DNA of 64,000 bases. Source: Lachnospiraceae bacterium (lineage in GTDB: Bacteria > Bacillota > Clostridia > Lachnospirales > Lachnospiraceae). Positions 17,468 to 26,765 of this stretch are shown here, in pieces. Location of the stretch: positions 186,001 to 250,000 of the forward strand of contig SVEG01000001.1 in the NCBI GenBank assembly GCA_015057505.1, read 5' to 3'. Each line of letters starts with the position of its first letter. Position 1 is the first letter of the stretch. The notes beneath the pieces were generated by a model. It had not been told where the DNA came from. It did not search any database and worked only from the letters and a program-made list of their open reading frames with translations. A program made the translations under genes and the position numbers.

Positions 17468-18292
17468 ATGGAAGGTTTTTTAATATGTACAGGCAAAAGA
17501 ACAAATCAGCCGCTTTTCATATATGAAACAAAAACGAATATATTTTCTGTAGAGGAATTATGTTTTTATATTTATGAGAACATAGAAACCTTGGATAACA
17601 AACTTTTTGATGACAGGCTTACAGAGTTTTTTAAGCGTTGTGACAGAGAGGATATTGCTTTGCGTCTTGAAGCGGCACTTAAGGCAGGAGCAGGTCTTGA
17701 AGAGTTTGTAAGACTGGTGCTGTCGTATGTTAATTATTACAGTAGGGCAGAGGTTGAACAGCTTTGCATAAAGGTAAAATCCTTTGAGGGACAGCCTGTG
17801 GAGGAGAGACTTAAAGCGGTAGGCGATACTCTGTTAAAGACTAAGAAGTATGCGATGGCAAAGAAGCAGTACAGACGTCTTCTGGAGATGGATGTTAACC
17901 AGTATATGGACAAAGAGTTTTACGGGAAGATATGGCACAATCTAGGTGTCGTATATGCGAGGATGCTCTATTATAAGACAGCTTTAGAGTGTTTTAAGAC
18001 AGCTTATGATATTTTTCCTGATGATAACATTAAGATGTCTTTGATTAAGGCTTTGAAGCTTACAGGTGACATTGAGGAATATGTAAGACTTGGTAATGAA
18101 GATGATAAACTTCAAGAATGGGAAAAACAGTGGGAACTTGAAGAAAAATCCGTGGACAGCTATCTGGCAGAAGAAGGTGAGGTACAGGCTTGCATAGAGC
18201 TTTATCACAGAGGACAGATGACCGGTTATAACGAGAGTGTAAAGGCACTTATCGATAAGTGGAAGACGGAATATCGCGAGCAGACAAAATAA
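17468..18292 (+). CDS. TPR-repeat protein of the DUF5717/5716 operon
   Basis: A 274-residue protein. An N-terminal part (about 1-90) rich in aromatic and acidic residues is followed by tetratricopeptide-like helices (LLKTKKYAMAKKQYRRLLEM; HNLGVVYARMLYYKTALECFKTAYDIFPDD). It probably serves as a scaffold for the neighbouring gene products. It starts 20 bases after the Hsp70-like gene and ends 14 bases before the next start. Confidence 0.75.
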   Translation: MEGFLICTGKRTNQPLFIYETKTNIFSVEELCFYIYENIETLDNKLFDDRLTEFFKRCDREDIALRLEAALKAGAGLEEFVRLVLSYVNYYSRAEVEQLCIKVKSFEGQPVEERLKAVGDTLLKTKKYAMAKKQYRRLLEMDVNQYMDKEFYGKIWHNLGVVYARMLYYKTALECFKTAYDIFPDDNIKMSLIKALKLTGDIEEYVRLGNEDDKLQEWEKQWELEEKSVDSYLAEEGEVQACIELYHRGQMTGYNESVKALIDKWKTEYREQTK

Positions 18293-18305
18293 AGGCGGCA
18301 TGTAT

Positions 18306-19454
18306 ATGGGATTGTTTAAGAGAAGAAAGAAGAAGCAGAAGAACGGGAATGAAGGCGATTATCAAGAGATAAAAAAGGCATATTATGAGCCGGATTGGGA
18401 GAAGTGCAGACAGTTTGTTGAAGAACAGTGCAAGCTTATGAAGGAAGCCTCGTATCAGCTTGAAGATGCCAAGAAGGAATATGAGGTTGTTACGGAATCT
18501 CTTACCGATATCCAGATGCTTGATGAGACAGAACCGGAGAGTTTTTCGAAAATAGCGGAGATTGCCGAGAAAATAGTTGAACTCAATGCTGAAAAGCAGG
18601 AAGTTAAGAAAGAAGCGCAGAAGATTTCTCAGAATGATTATTTTCATATGATGACTATTGAGGCAGAGTTTTTCAGGCTTCATGAGCGTATGGAGGAGGA
18701 CGAAAAATATTGTCAGGCCGTGCGCAGTGATATGTATTATCTCGAAAGTGAAAAAGGCAGTCTTAAGTTTGAACTTGAAGAGAAGGAAGAACGCCTATAT
18801 ACCTTAAGAAGGGCGGCAAGCGTGCTTGGAACGTTGTTTATTATTGCGGTAATTGCGCTTGGTGTAGCACTTATTGGTTTTGCACTTGATATAACGGTGG
18901 CAGGAAGTGTAACATTTCTTGTTGCGGCTGTAGCGGGTGTTTTGGTATTTTGTCTTTATCGTAGTACGCTTTCGCAGGCTAAGCTGGCGGAAAAGAAGCT
19001 TAACAGAGCTATAACGCTTCTTAACAGTACTAAGATAAGGTATGTCAATATAACTAACAGCCTTGATTATCAATATATGAAGCATAATGTACACAGTGCA
19101 TATGATTTTAACAATTTGTATGAGTTATATCAGGAGGTCCGCAAGGAAAAACAGAAGTTTCAGAAGGCTTCGGGAGAGCTGCATAATGCGGAGGAGGACC
19201 TTATAAGACTTCTTGCGCAGGCAGGTCTTAAGGACCCTCATATCTGGATATATCAGGCACATGCACTTGTTGATAAGAGAGAGATGGTAGAAGTACGACA
19301 TACACTCAATACAAGCAGGCAGAAGCTTCGTACACAGATGGATTACAGTTCGAAGGTTGTATCGGATATCAAAGAGCAGATTATGGAATTTACGAGAATT
19401 AATAAGCAATACACGGATGAGATAATGGACGTTGTTAACGTGTGTACGAGATAA
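18306..19454 (+). CDS. coiled-coil protein with two central membrane helices
   Basis: A 382-residue protein. A basic N-terminus (LFKRRKKKQKNG) and about 160 residues of charged coiled coil precede two closely spaced hydrophobic helices (VLGTLFIIAVIALGVALIGF; VTFLVAAVAGVLVFCLY). A second, longer coiled-coil region follows. Both coils should lie in the cytoplasm, with only a short loop outside. ATG at 18306 fits the ribosome site AAAGGCGG better than 18300. No known family recognised. It probably anchors the operon's soluble proteins to the membrane. Confidence 0.7.
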   Translation: MGLFKRRKKKQKNGNEGDYQEIKKAYYEPDWEKCRQFVEEQCKLMKEASYQLEDAKKEYEVVTESLTDIQMLDETEPESFSKIAEIAEKIVELNAEKQEVKKEAQKISQNDYFHMMTIEAEFFRLHERMEEDEKYCQAVRSDMYYLESEKGSLKFELEEKEERLYTLRRAASVLGTLFIIAVIALGVALIGFALDITVAGSVTFLVAAVAGVLVFCLYRSTLSQAKLAEKKLNRAITLLNSTKIRYVNITNSLDYQYMKHNVHSAYDFNNLYELYQEVRKEKQKFQKASGELHNAEEDLIRLLAQAGLKDPHIWIYQAHALVDKREMVEVRHTLNTSRQKLRTQMDYSSKVVSDIKEQIMEFTRINKQYTDEIMDVVNVCTR

Positions 19455-19476
19455 TGATTTGAGGATTAGGGTGAGT

Positions 19477-20193
19477 ATGAAGAAAAAAAAGTGTTGGATT
19501 GTGGCATTGCTTTTTATCATAGCGGTATTTGTGATTATATATATACTTGATTTGTTCAATGTGCTTCCGGGCAGGGCATATTCTGCAGAGGATTTTGATA
19601 TTGAACTGATACAGAGCAAGGTGGACTATAACGATAACGGTGTGGATGATTACACGGATATAATGCTTGGCGCAAGGAAGGATGCAGAGAAACATCCCAA
19701 GTATGACGGTTCATATTATGCGGGAGGCTATCCGCCTGAGAATATTGGTGTGTGTACTGATGTTGTATGGAGAGCATTTAAGAATGCCGGGTATTCGCTT
19801 AAAGATATGGTGGATAAGGATATTGCCATAAGGCCTGAGGCTTATAAAGAGATTACCAAGGCTGATCCCAATATTGATTTCAGAAGAGTTAAGAATTTGA
19901 GGGTATTCTTTGAAAAGTATGCGGTAGCACTTACGACAGATGCAGATGAGATTGCAGAGTGGCAACCGGGTGACATAGTGATTTTTGGGAATAATAAGCA
20001 TATAGGTATTGTTTCCAACAAGCGTAATAAGAACGGACAGCCTTATATAATACATAACGGCGGACAGTTTAGCAGGGAAGAGGATTACTTTAAAAGAATA
20101 TCTAAATCAGATGATGTTATGCAGATAACCGGACATTACAGATTTGATGCTTCTCTGCTTGATGATTCGGTTCTTGTTGAATGGCAGGAGTAG
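19477..20193 (+). CDS. DUF1287 family protein, NlpC/P60-like cysteine hydrolase
   Basis: A 238-residue protein with an N-terminal membrane anchor after KKKKC (IVALLFIIAVFVIIYILDLF). The extracellular domain has the DUF1287 pattern: ICTDVVWRAFKNAGY-like GVCTDVVWRAF with the candidate catalytic Cys, then WQPGDIVIFGNNKHIGIVS with the candidate His. DUF1287 relates to the papain-like NlpC/P60 group, so a cell-wall peptide substrate is likely (inference). ATG at 19477 follows AGGGTGAG. It closes the DUF5717 operon and gives it an envelope link. Confidence 0.8.
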   Translation: MKKKKCWIVALLFIIAVFVIIYILDLFNVLPGRAYSAEDFDIELIQSKVDYNDNGVDDYTDIMLGARKDAEKHPKYDGSYYAGGYPPENIGVCTDVVWRAFKNAGYSLKDMVDKDIAIRPEAYKEITKADPNIDFRRVKNLRVFFEKYAVALTTDADEIAEWQPGDIVIFGNNKHIGIVSNKRNKNGQPYIIHNGGQFSREEDYFKRISKSDDVMQITGHYRFDASLLDDSVLVEWQE

Positions 20194-20213
20194 GAGCCGC
20201 AGGAGGTAGTATT

Positions 20214-20576
20214 GTGGAAGAAAAGAACAAAACGATTTTTGATGAAGACAGCATAAAGTATATAAGTGAAAATATGCTTTCAGATACATATGTAAGCCGA
20301 CTTTCATCGTTTTTTAAGGTTATCGGTGATGAGTCAAGGGTTAAGATTATTTATGCACTGTCCTTGCGTGAAATGTGTGTAAATGATATTGCAGAGGCAC
20401 TTGGTATGACACAGTCCGCGGTTTCGCACCAGCTTAAGCTTATGAAGGCGGAGGGCCATGTTAAAGCGAGACGAAGCGGTAAGAATATGTTCTATTCGCT
20501 GGATGATGAGCATGTGGTTGATATTATGGAGGAAGGTCTTAAGCATATTGTTCATAAATTTCATGAGCATGGGTAA
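20214..20576 (+). CDS. ArsR/SmtB-family zinc-type metalloregulator, CzrA-like
   Basis: A 120-residue winged-helix repressor (VNDIAEALGMTQSAVSHQLKLM). The last helix has D-x-H-x10-H-x2-H (DEH ... KHIVH), the same spacing as the zinc/cobalt site of CzrA (D84, H86, H97, H100). The helix-3 cysteine pair of CadC-type sensors is absent (MCVND). So a zinc sensor is expected that leaves DNA on metal binding. GTG at 20214 follows AGGAGG. A perfect dyad before the P-type ATPase gene at 21368 is its likely target. Confidence 0.85.
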   Translation: MEEKNKTIFDEDSIKYISENMLSDTYVSRLSSFFKVIGDESRVKIIYALSLREMCVNDIAEALGMTQSAVSHQLKLMKAEGHVKARRSGKNMFYSLDDEHVVDIMEEGLKHIVHKFHEHG

Positions 20577-20637
20577 GCGTGGTTTGGCAAGAAAGATAAT
20601 GAAAATTAATTTGTGTTGACAAGTCAAAGGATATATT

Positions 20638-21324
20638 ATGATAAAAATTATTTTATGGGACATTGATGATACTTTGCTTGATTTTCATGCGGCAGAGCGT
20701 GAAGCAATAAAGAAGTTATTCGGGCAGTTTAGGCTTGGCGAGTGTACGGATGAGATGCTTGCAAGATACTCTGCAATCAACAGGTCATACTGGAAGCGTC
20801 TTGAACTCGGAGAACTTACAAAACCGCAGGTGCTTATCGGCAGATTCAGAGATTTTTTTGAGTCGGAAGGACTTGATGTAGGTTGTGCCGAAGCGTTTAA
20901 CGAAGCGTATCAGGTATGTCTCGGAGATACAATAGTTTTCAGGGATGACAGTTACAATATAATTAATTCCCTGCGAGGAAAAGTAAAGCAATACGCGGTT
21001 TCAAATGGAACAATTATTGCGCAGACCAAGAAACTTCGTTTGTCAGGGCTCGGTGAACTGATGGATGGGATTTTTCTGTCAGAGCAGCTTGGAGTAGAAA
21101 AGCCGAACGTAGAGTTTTTTGACAAGGTGTTTGAGGCAATAGGTCAGATTGATAAGTCAGAGATAATGATTGTAGGAGACTCCTTAAGCAGTGATATTAA
21201 GGGTGGGAATAATGCAGGAATTCGTATTTGCTGGTATAATCCGGCTAAAGTACAGGCAACGCCGGAGTATAGGATAGATTATGAAATAACAGATCTTCAC
21301 GAGATATACGATATTATTTTATAA
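20638..21324 (+). CDS. HAD-family hydrolase, YjjG-like pyrimidine nucleotidase
   Basis: A 228-residue haloacid dehalogenase-fold phosphatase. Motif I is WDIDDTLLDF (nucleophile D9), motif II VSNGT, motif III K at VEKPN, motif IV VGDSLSSDIKGG. Cap size and overall layout match YjjG-type noncanonical nucleotidases. It lies between the metalloregulator and the metal ATPase but has no evident metal role. It starts after AAAGGA and ends at a terminator. Confidence 0.8.
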   Translation: MIKIILWDIDDTLLDFHAAEREAIKKLFGQFRLGECTDEMLARYSAINRSYWKRLELGELTKPQVLIGRFRDFFESEGLDVGCAEAFNEAYQVCLGDTIVFRDDSYNIINSLRGKVKQYAVSNGTIIAQTKKLRLSGLGELMDGIFLSEQLGVEKPNVEFFDKVFEAIGQIDKSEIMIVGDSLSSDIKGGNNAGIRICWYNPAKVQATPEYRIDYEITDLHEIYDIIL

Positions 21325-21325
21325 A

Positions 21326-21362
21326 AGCACTTGACATATAATGTGTCAGGTGCTATATTTTT
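21326..21362 (+). terminator. intrinsic terminator
   Basis: AGCACTTGACA (21326-21336) pairs with TGTCAGGTGCT (21344-21354), with one G-U pair, followed by ATATTTTT. Confidence 0.8.
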
Positions 21363-21367
21363 AATAT

Positions 21368-21393
21368 AACATATGAATAAATGTTCATATGTT
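21368..21393 (+). promoter_or_regulatory. ArsR/CzrA-type operator before the zinc ATPase
   Basis: The perfect dyad AACATATGAA-6-TTCATATGTT matches the ATATGAAxxxxxxTTCATAT-type sites of ArsR-family metal repressors. It lies 42 bases before the ATPase start, so the regulator at 20214 can plausibly control it. Confidence 0.75.
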
Positions 21394-21434
21394 AAGATGA
21401 GAAACAAAATTTGCTAAGAAAGGATGCTTATATT

Positions 21435-23882
21435 ATGGAGCACGAAGAGAGAGAACATAGCAAAGAATTACATACAGAGCATGAACATCATCACGAGGAC
21501 TGTTGCTGTCACGAGCGTCATCATGAAGATGAGTGTTGCCACGACCACGGAGATAAGCATGAAGAGTGTCACTGCCACGAGCATAATCATGAACATGAAG
21601 ATGTACATGAGGAACACAAGGATATTAAGCCTACTAAGGGTATGACCCGTAAAGTCTACATCCTTGAGAACCTCGGTTGCGCCAATTGCGCGGCTAAGAT
21701 GGAAAGAAAGATTAAAGAGCTTCCGGAGGTAAGTGATGCAAGCATTAGTTTTCCGACAAGGCAACTTTATGTTATTTCAAAGAATGATTCTGATAGTTTG
21801 ATTCCGCAACTTGAGGCGATTTGCAAATCAATAGAGGATGAGGTACATATTGTTCCGAAGGATAAAAGGAGTACTAAGTATACAGCGGACGAACATAATC
21901 ACAAGCATGAATGTCATGATTGTGGGCATGAACATGGGGAACATGATGTACACCATGACCACTGTCATCATGAAGAGCATTCAGAGAACAAGTCTTTTCT
22001 CAAAAGAGAAATCGGACAGTTGATTTTACTTATTATCGGTGCAGTATTATTTATAGGAGTAGAGATTTATCATGAAGTATCAGGCAAGGAGGATATGGGA
22101 ATTTGGCTTATTCTTCTTTTGGTGGCAGCATATCTGATTCTTGGTCACAAAGTTTTACTCACTGCATTTAAGAATATTTTAAAAGGTAAAATATTTGATG
22201 AAAACTTCCTTATGAGTATTGCGACGCTCGGTGCTTTTGCAATACAGGAATATCCGGAAGCGGTAGGTGTTATGCTTTTCTACAGAGTGGGTGAACTGTT
22301 TGAGGAAATTGCCGTTGAGAAGAGCCGTAGCAGAATCATGGAAGCAATTGATTTAAGACCGGAGACGGCGATTCTTGTAACGGGTAATGAGACGAAAAGC
22401 GTTCCTGCAGAGGTTGTTAAGATTGGTGATATTATTCTTGTACGTCCGGGCGACAGAATCCCGGTTGACGGAAGTTTAGTAGAAGGTGAGAGCAGAATTG
22501 ATACCTCTGCAATGACAGGTGAGCCTGTTCCGGTTACGGTTAATATAGGCTCTGAGGTTGTTTCCGGTTGTGTTAATCTTTCAGGAACTATTAAAATTAA
22601 GGCACAGAAGGAACTTGCCGATTCCATGGTGTCAAGAATTCTTGAGGCTGTGGAGGATGCTGTTGCAGGCAAGCCGAAGATTGATAAATTTATTACCAAA
22701 TTTTCAAGAGTTTATACTCCACTTGTAGTCGGAATTGCTTTATTTACGGCATTCATTATTCCGCTTATAACAGGACAGGAATTTTACCCGTGGATTTATA
22801 CGGCGCTTACATTCCTCGTTATGAGTTGTCCGTGCGCACTTGTGCTTAGTGTACCGCTTGCATTTTTCTGCGGTATAGGTTCGGCTTCGCAGAAGGGAAT
22901 TCTCTTCAAGGGTGGAGTTGTAATGGAGGCACTCGGCAAGATAAAAGCAGTTGTTTTTGACAAGACGGGAACGATTACAGAGGGTAATTTTAAGGTTCAG
23001 AAAATTAATTGCGTTGGAGATATGACGGAGGATGAGCTTCTTAATATTGCGGCAGCCTGCGAGAAAACTTCTACGCACCCGATTGCGGCAAGTATAGTTG
23101 CCGCACATAAGGCATTGTTTGATAACAGTATTTTTGCAGACAAGAAGGCGCTTGCAGTTTCCGGTGTTGAGGAGATTGCCGGCAAGGGAATAAAGGCCGT
23201 TCTTAACAAAAAAGATATTGTGCTTTGCGGTAACAGAAAGCTGTTGGAAGACAACAACATTGCTATAACAGACGAAGACAGAACAGTCGGAACCAAGGTG
23301 TATGTGGCTCTTGGCGGCAACTATATCGGCAATATTGTTATTTCAGATACAATCAAGAGCGGTGCAAAAGAGTCCATTGCAGAAATAAAAAGCTTTGGAG
23401 TCAGAACTGCCATGCTTACGGGTGACACTAAAGAAAATGCCGATGAGGTTGCGGCACAGACAGGAATCGATGAAATTCACGCCAAGCTTCTTCCACAGGA
23501 TAAACTTACGAATTTGCAGAAACTTCGTGAAAACTGCGGAGGTGTTATGTTTGTCGGCGACGGTATAAATGATGCTCCGGTACTTGCCGGTGCAGATGTC
23601 GGTGCGGCGATGGGAAGCGGTTCTGATGCGGCGATAGAAGCAGCGGACGTGGTATTTCTTAATTCTAACTTAAACTCAGTTGCAGAAGCTTTTAGAATCG
23701 CCAAAAGAACTACGGGAATTGCCATGCAAAACGTTATTTTTGCACTTGTAATAAAGGCAGTCGTAATGATACTTGGCCTCACGGGAATATATTCAAATAT
23801 GTGGCTTGCAGTGTTTGCGGACACGGGCGTAGCGTTCCTTTGTATACTTAATTCTATAAGAATGTTATTGAAGACAAAGTAA
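21435..23882 (+). CDS. Zn/Cd/Pb-exporting P1B-type ATPase
   Basis: An 815-residue heavy-metal ATPase. The first 60 residues are His/Cys/Glu-rich. A heavy-metal domain with GCANCAAKM follows (about 72-130), then a second His-rich linker (about 150-185). Membrane helices then carry the CPC metal site (SCPCALVLSVP). The phosphorylation motif is FDKTGTITEG, with the HP motif STHPIA and GDGINDAPV. Two metal-buffering His-rich segments suggest zinc or cadmium. ATG at 21435 is the most likely start, but the ribosome site AAGGA is about 12 bases away. It is controlled by the dyad at 21368. Confidence 0.9.
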   Translation: MEHEEREHSKELHTEHEHHHEDCCCHERHHEDECCHDHGDKHEECHCHEHNHEHEDVHEEHKDIKPTKGMTRKVYILENLGCANCAAKMERKIKELPEVSDASISFPTRQLYVISKNDSDSLIPQLEAICKSIEDEVHIVPKDKRSTKYTADEHNHKHECHDCGHEHGEHDVHHDHCHHEEHSENKSFLKREIGQLILLIIGAVLFIGVEIYHEVSGKEDMGIWLILLLVAAYLILGHKVLLTAFKNILKGKIFDENFLMSIATLGAFAIQEYPEAVGVMLFYRVGELFEEIAVEKSRSRIMEAIDLRPETAILVTGNETKSVPAEVVKIGDIILVRPGDRIPVDGSLVEGESRIDTSAMTGEPVPVTVNIGSEVVSGCVNLSGTIKIKAQKELADSMVSRILEAVEDAVAGKPKIDKFITKFSRVYTPLVVGIALFTAFIIPLITGQEFYPWIYTALTFLVMSCPCALVLSVPLAFFCGIGSASQKGILFKGGVVMEALGKIKAVVFDKTGTITEGNFKVQKINCVGDMTEDELLNIAAACEKTSTHPIAASIVAAHKALFDNSIFADKKALAVSGVEEIAGKGIKAVLNKKDIVLCGNRKLLEDNNIAITDEDRTVGTKVYVALGGNYIGNIVISDTIKSGAKESIAEIKSFGVRTAMLTGDTKENADEVAAQTGIDEIHAKLLPQDKLTNLQKLRENCGGVMFVGDGINDAPVLAGADVGAAMGSGSDAAIEAADVVFLNSNLNSVAEAFRIAKRTTGIAMQNVIFALVIKAVVMILGLTGIYSNMWLAVFADTGVAFLCILNSIRMLLKTK

Positions 23883-23895
23883 GAATGTTGTACAA

Positions 23896-23920
23896 TTATA
23901 TTGTTGCAAAAACAATATAA
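23896..23920 (+). promoter_or_regulatory. leader hairpin touching the ribosome binding site
   Basis: TTATATTGTT-5-AACAATATAA is a perfect 10-bp stem whose last two bases (AA) begin the AAGGAG ribosome site of the next gene. It may modulate translation or protect the 5' end. Confidence 0.5.
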
Positions 23921-23935
23921 GGAGATGGGATTATA

Positions 23936-25309
23936 ATGTATGACGTAATAATTATCGGAGCCGGACCCGGGGGTATTTTTTCGGCATACGAGCTTATAAA
24001 AAAGATGCCCGAGCTTAAGATAGCAGTATTTGAGGCGGGCAACGAACTTAGTAAAAGAAAGTGTCCGATTGACGGCAAAAAGGTTAAGAGTTGCATTAAG
24101 TGTAAGACTTGTGCAATTATGAACGGTTTCGGCGGTGCGGGAGCATTTTCGGACGGTAAATATAATATTACGAATGATTTCGGCGGAACGCTTTATTCGT
24201 ACATGGGTAAGAAGAAGGCTATTGAGTTAATGGAGTATGTGGACAGCATTAATTGTGAGTTTGGCGGTGCAGAGACGAAGATGTATTCCACTGCGGGAAC
24301 AAGCTTTAAGAAGACATGTATGCAGAACAAGCTGACGCTTCTCGAGGCCTCCGTCAGACACCTCGGAACGGATATTAACTATGTTGTACTTGAGAAACTG
24401 TATAATTTGCTTAAGGATAAAATAGATTTCTTCTTTAATGCACCTGTACGCAAGGTAGAGATTATCGATGGCGGATATAGTGTAATTACAGACGATAAGA
24501 CAGCGGACGGTAAGCAGTGTATTATTTCCGTCGGACGAAGTGGCAGCAAGTGGATGGAAGAGGTATGTAATGATCTTGATATACCTACAAAGTCCAATCG
24601 AGTAGATATTGGTGTGCGTGTTGAGATTCCTGCTGTAATTTTTGAACATATCACTGACGAATTGTATGAAAGTAAGATTGTGTACCGCACGGAGAAGTTC
24701 GAGGACAGAGTTCGTACCTTCTGTATGAATCCTCACGGAATTGTTGTTAATGAGAATACCAACGGTATCGTGACCGTTAACGGACATAGCTTTGAGGATG
24801 CGTCGCTTAAGACAGAAAACACTAACTTTGCGCTCCTTGTGGCGAAGCATTTTTCGGAGCCGTTTAAAGACAGTAACGGATATGGCGAGAGTATCGCGAG
24901 ACTTTCCAATATGCTTGGCGGCGGTGTAATTGTCCAGCGTTTCGGAGATTTGGAGCGTGGTAGAAGAAGTACACAGCAGAGAATCGAAGAGGGTACTGTA
25001 AGACCTACGCTTGCGGCTACGCCCGGTGATTTGAGCCTTGTGCTTCCGAAGAGAATCCTCGACGGAATTATCGAGATGATTTATGCGCTTGATAAGATTG
25101 CGCCCGGTATGGCAAATGACGATACACTTTTGTATGGTGTGGAGGTTAAGTTCTACAATATGGAGGTTGAGCTTGATAATAATCTCGAAACCAAGTATAA
25201 GGGCCTGTATGTAATCGGTGACGGAAGCGGTGTGACACATTCATTGTCACATGCGTCGGCAAGCGGTGTGTATGTTGCGGAGAATATAGTTAACAGATTA
25301 AATTCATAG
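23936..25309 (+). CDS. FAD-dependent oxidoreductase with cysteine cluster
   Basis: A 457-residue flavoprotein of the NAD(FAD)-utilising dehydrogenase type. It begins with the dinucleotide fold VIIIGAGPGGIFSAYEL; a second FAD motif GLYVIGDGSGVTHSLSHASASG lies near the C-terminus. After the first strand pair it has four cysteines (KCPIDGKKVKSCIKCKTC), which could bind metal or an Fe-S centre, and GGAGAFSDGKYN, seen in this family. The substrate is unknown. Not obviously in an operon. Confidence 0.8.
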   Translation: MYDVIIIGAGPGGIFSAYELIKKMPELKIAVFEAGNELSKRKCPIDGKKVKSCIKCKTCAIMNGFGGAGAFSDGKYNITNDFGGTLYSYMGKKKAIELMEYVDSINCEFGGAETKMYSTAGTSFKKTCMQNKLTLLEASVRHLGTDINYVVLEKLYNLLKDKIDFFFNAPVRKVEIIDGGYSVITDDKTADGKQCIISVGRSGSKWMEEVCNDLDIPTKSNRVDIGVRVEIPAVIFEHITDELYESKIVYRTEKFEDRVRTFCMNPHGIVVNENTNGIVTVNGHSFEDASLKTENTNFALLVAKHFSEPFKDSNGYGESIARLSNMLGGGVIVQRFGDLERGRRSTQQRIEEGTVRPTLAATPGDLSLVLPKRILDGIIEMIYALDKIAPGMANDDTLLYGVEVKFYNMEVELDNNLETKYKGLYVIGDGSGVTHSLSHASASGVYVAENIVNRLNS

Positions 25310-25324
25310 CGAATTATGAGTTTT

Positions 25325-25346
25325 GGCGGGTAGTTTTACTGCCCGT
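25325..25346 (+). terminator. weak hairpin between the FAD enzyme and MATE genes
   Basis: GGCGGGTAG and CTGCCCGTC can pair across TTTTA with some G-U pairs. There is no proper T-run, so termination is uncertain. Confidence 0.4.
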
Positions 25347-25378
25347 CATTTGTGTATACATATAAAAGGTGATAACAA

Positions 25379-26749
25379 ATGAGTATTTGGCAAAAAAACA
25401 TAAACAAAGATTTTCTGTTAAAGGGCAATCTGGTTAAAGCAGTTTTTATGTTGGCGATTCCTGTTGTTATTAATAATTTTTTGCAGACCATGTATAACCT
25501 GACGGATACTTTTTGGTTGGGCAAGCTGGGCACCTTTGAGCAGGCTGCTATTAATCTTGTAACTCCGATGCAAAATGCGGTTATTAATTTTGGGTCGGGA
25601 ATAACAACAGCAGGCGCAATTCTTATTTCACAGTATATGGGAGCAAAGCAGGAACGAGAGGCAAAGTCTGTTGCCAATCAGATTTTTGCCTGTGCCATGA
25701 TATTTTCGGTAGTTTGCTGTATGTTGTGTTTCATGGGAATACCTATGATTGTGGATTGGATGGGAGCGGACAGTGACACATATGCGCATAGTGTTACTTA
25801 TTTAAGAATTGTAATATTGGATATGCCGTTTTTGTTTATGGTGAACATATTCCAGGCGACAAGACAATCCCAGGGAGATACGGTAAGTCCGATGCTGCTT
25901 AATTTTTTGGGTATTATTTTAAATATGATTTTGGACCCTGTTTTAATGGTTGTATTTCAGTTGGGTGTTGCCGGAGCGGCGATAGCTACATTGGTATCAA
26001 AGGCTTTTGTTGCCGTGATTGCATTCTCTTTTCTATGTAACAAGACTAAGCCTGTTCATCTGGATGTCCGCTATATGAAGCCTGAGAAAGATAAGATAAA
26101 AGCAATCTTAAGTTTGGGATTGCCGTCTGCCATAGGCGGTTGCGCCCAACAGTTGGGATTTTTGCTTCTCAGTAAAAATGTATTTTTTTACGGTGCTGAA
26201 GCGATGGCAGCATATGGCATCGGTAACAAGGTGAACAGTCTGCTTTTTATGCCATGTAATGCGGTTGCTTCTGCGACGGGTACGATAGTAGGGCAGAATA
26301 TGGGTGCCGGTCAGCCGGAAAGAGCGGAAAAAGGTTATCTGCTTTGCAGGAACATGATGGTAATATTTATGTTCATCGGTGGTGCAATAATGGCGACCAA
26401 TATTGTATCGACCGCAGTAGTAAGTATATTCTCGGATGATCCCAAGGTAATCAGCATGGCTGCAGAATTCCACAGTATATTAACATTCTGGTGTTGGTCC
26501 ATGGCAGTCTACAATGTGACTAACGCATTGTTTAGGAGCACGGGACACACAAAGATTACAATGCTTGTGGACATTTGCAGGTTATGGGTAATCCGCTTTA
26601 CTATTATATGGATAGGAGAAAATCTCTTAAATGCCGGAGTGTACAGCATATGGTATAGCGTGGCAATAAGTAATGTAATTGCCGCAGGAATTATGTATAC
26701 ACTGTACAGGACCGGCGTATGGAAGAAGAATAGAGTAGCGGTTAGATAA
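25379..26749 (+). CDS. MATE family efflux transporter
   Basis: A 456-residue membrane protein with about twelve helices in two MATE repeats (IPVVINNFLQTMYNLTDTFWLG near the start; LPSAIGGCAQQLGFLLLSKN in the second half). These are typical of the DinF/NorM group that exports drugs or metabolites against Na+ or H+. It starts after AAAGGTGATAA. The substrate is unknown. Confidence 0.9.
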   Translation: MSIWQKNINKDFLLKGNLVKAVFMLAIPVVINNFLQTMYNLTDTFWLGKLGTFEQAAINLVTPMQNAVINFGSGITTAGAILISQYMGAKQEREAKSVANQIFACAMIFSVVCCMLCFMGIPMIVDWMGADSDTYAHSVTYLRIVILDMPFLFMVNIFQATRQSQGDTVSPMLLNFLGIILNMILDPVLMVVFQLGVAGAAIATLVSKAFVAVIAFSFLCNKTKPVHLDVRYMKPEKDKIKAILSLGLPSAIGGCAQQLGFLLLSKNVFFYGAEAMAAYGIGNKVNSLLFMPCNAVASATGTIVGQNMGAGQPERAEKGYLLCRNMMVIFMFIGGAIMATNIVSTAVVSIFSDDPKVISMAAEFHSILTFWCWSMAVYNVTNALFRSTGHTKITMLVDICRLWVIRFTIIWIGENLLNAGVYSIWYSVAISNVIAAGIMYTLYRTGVWKKNRVAVR

Positions 26750-26765
26750 GCGGTTGATTTTATTT

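Noticed and set aside
24227..25240. Minus-strand frame of 337 codons opposite the FAD enzyme
   Set aside because: Antisense shadow of a well-supported gene.
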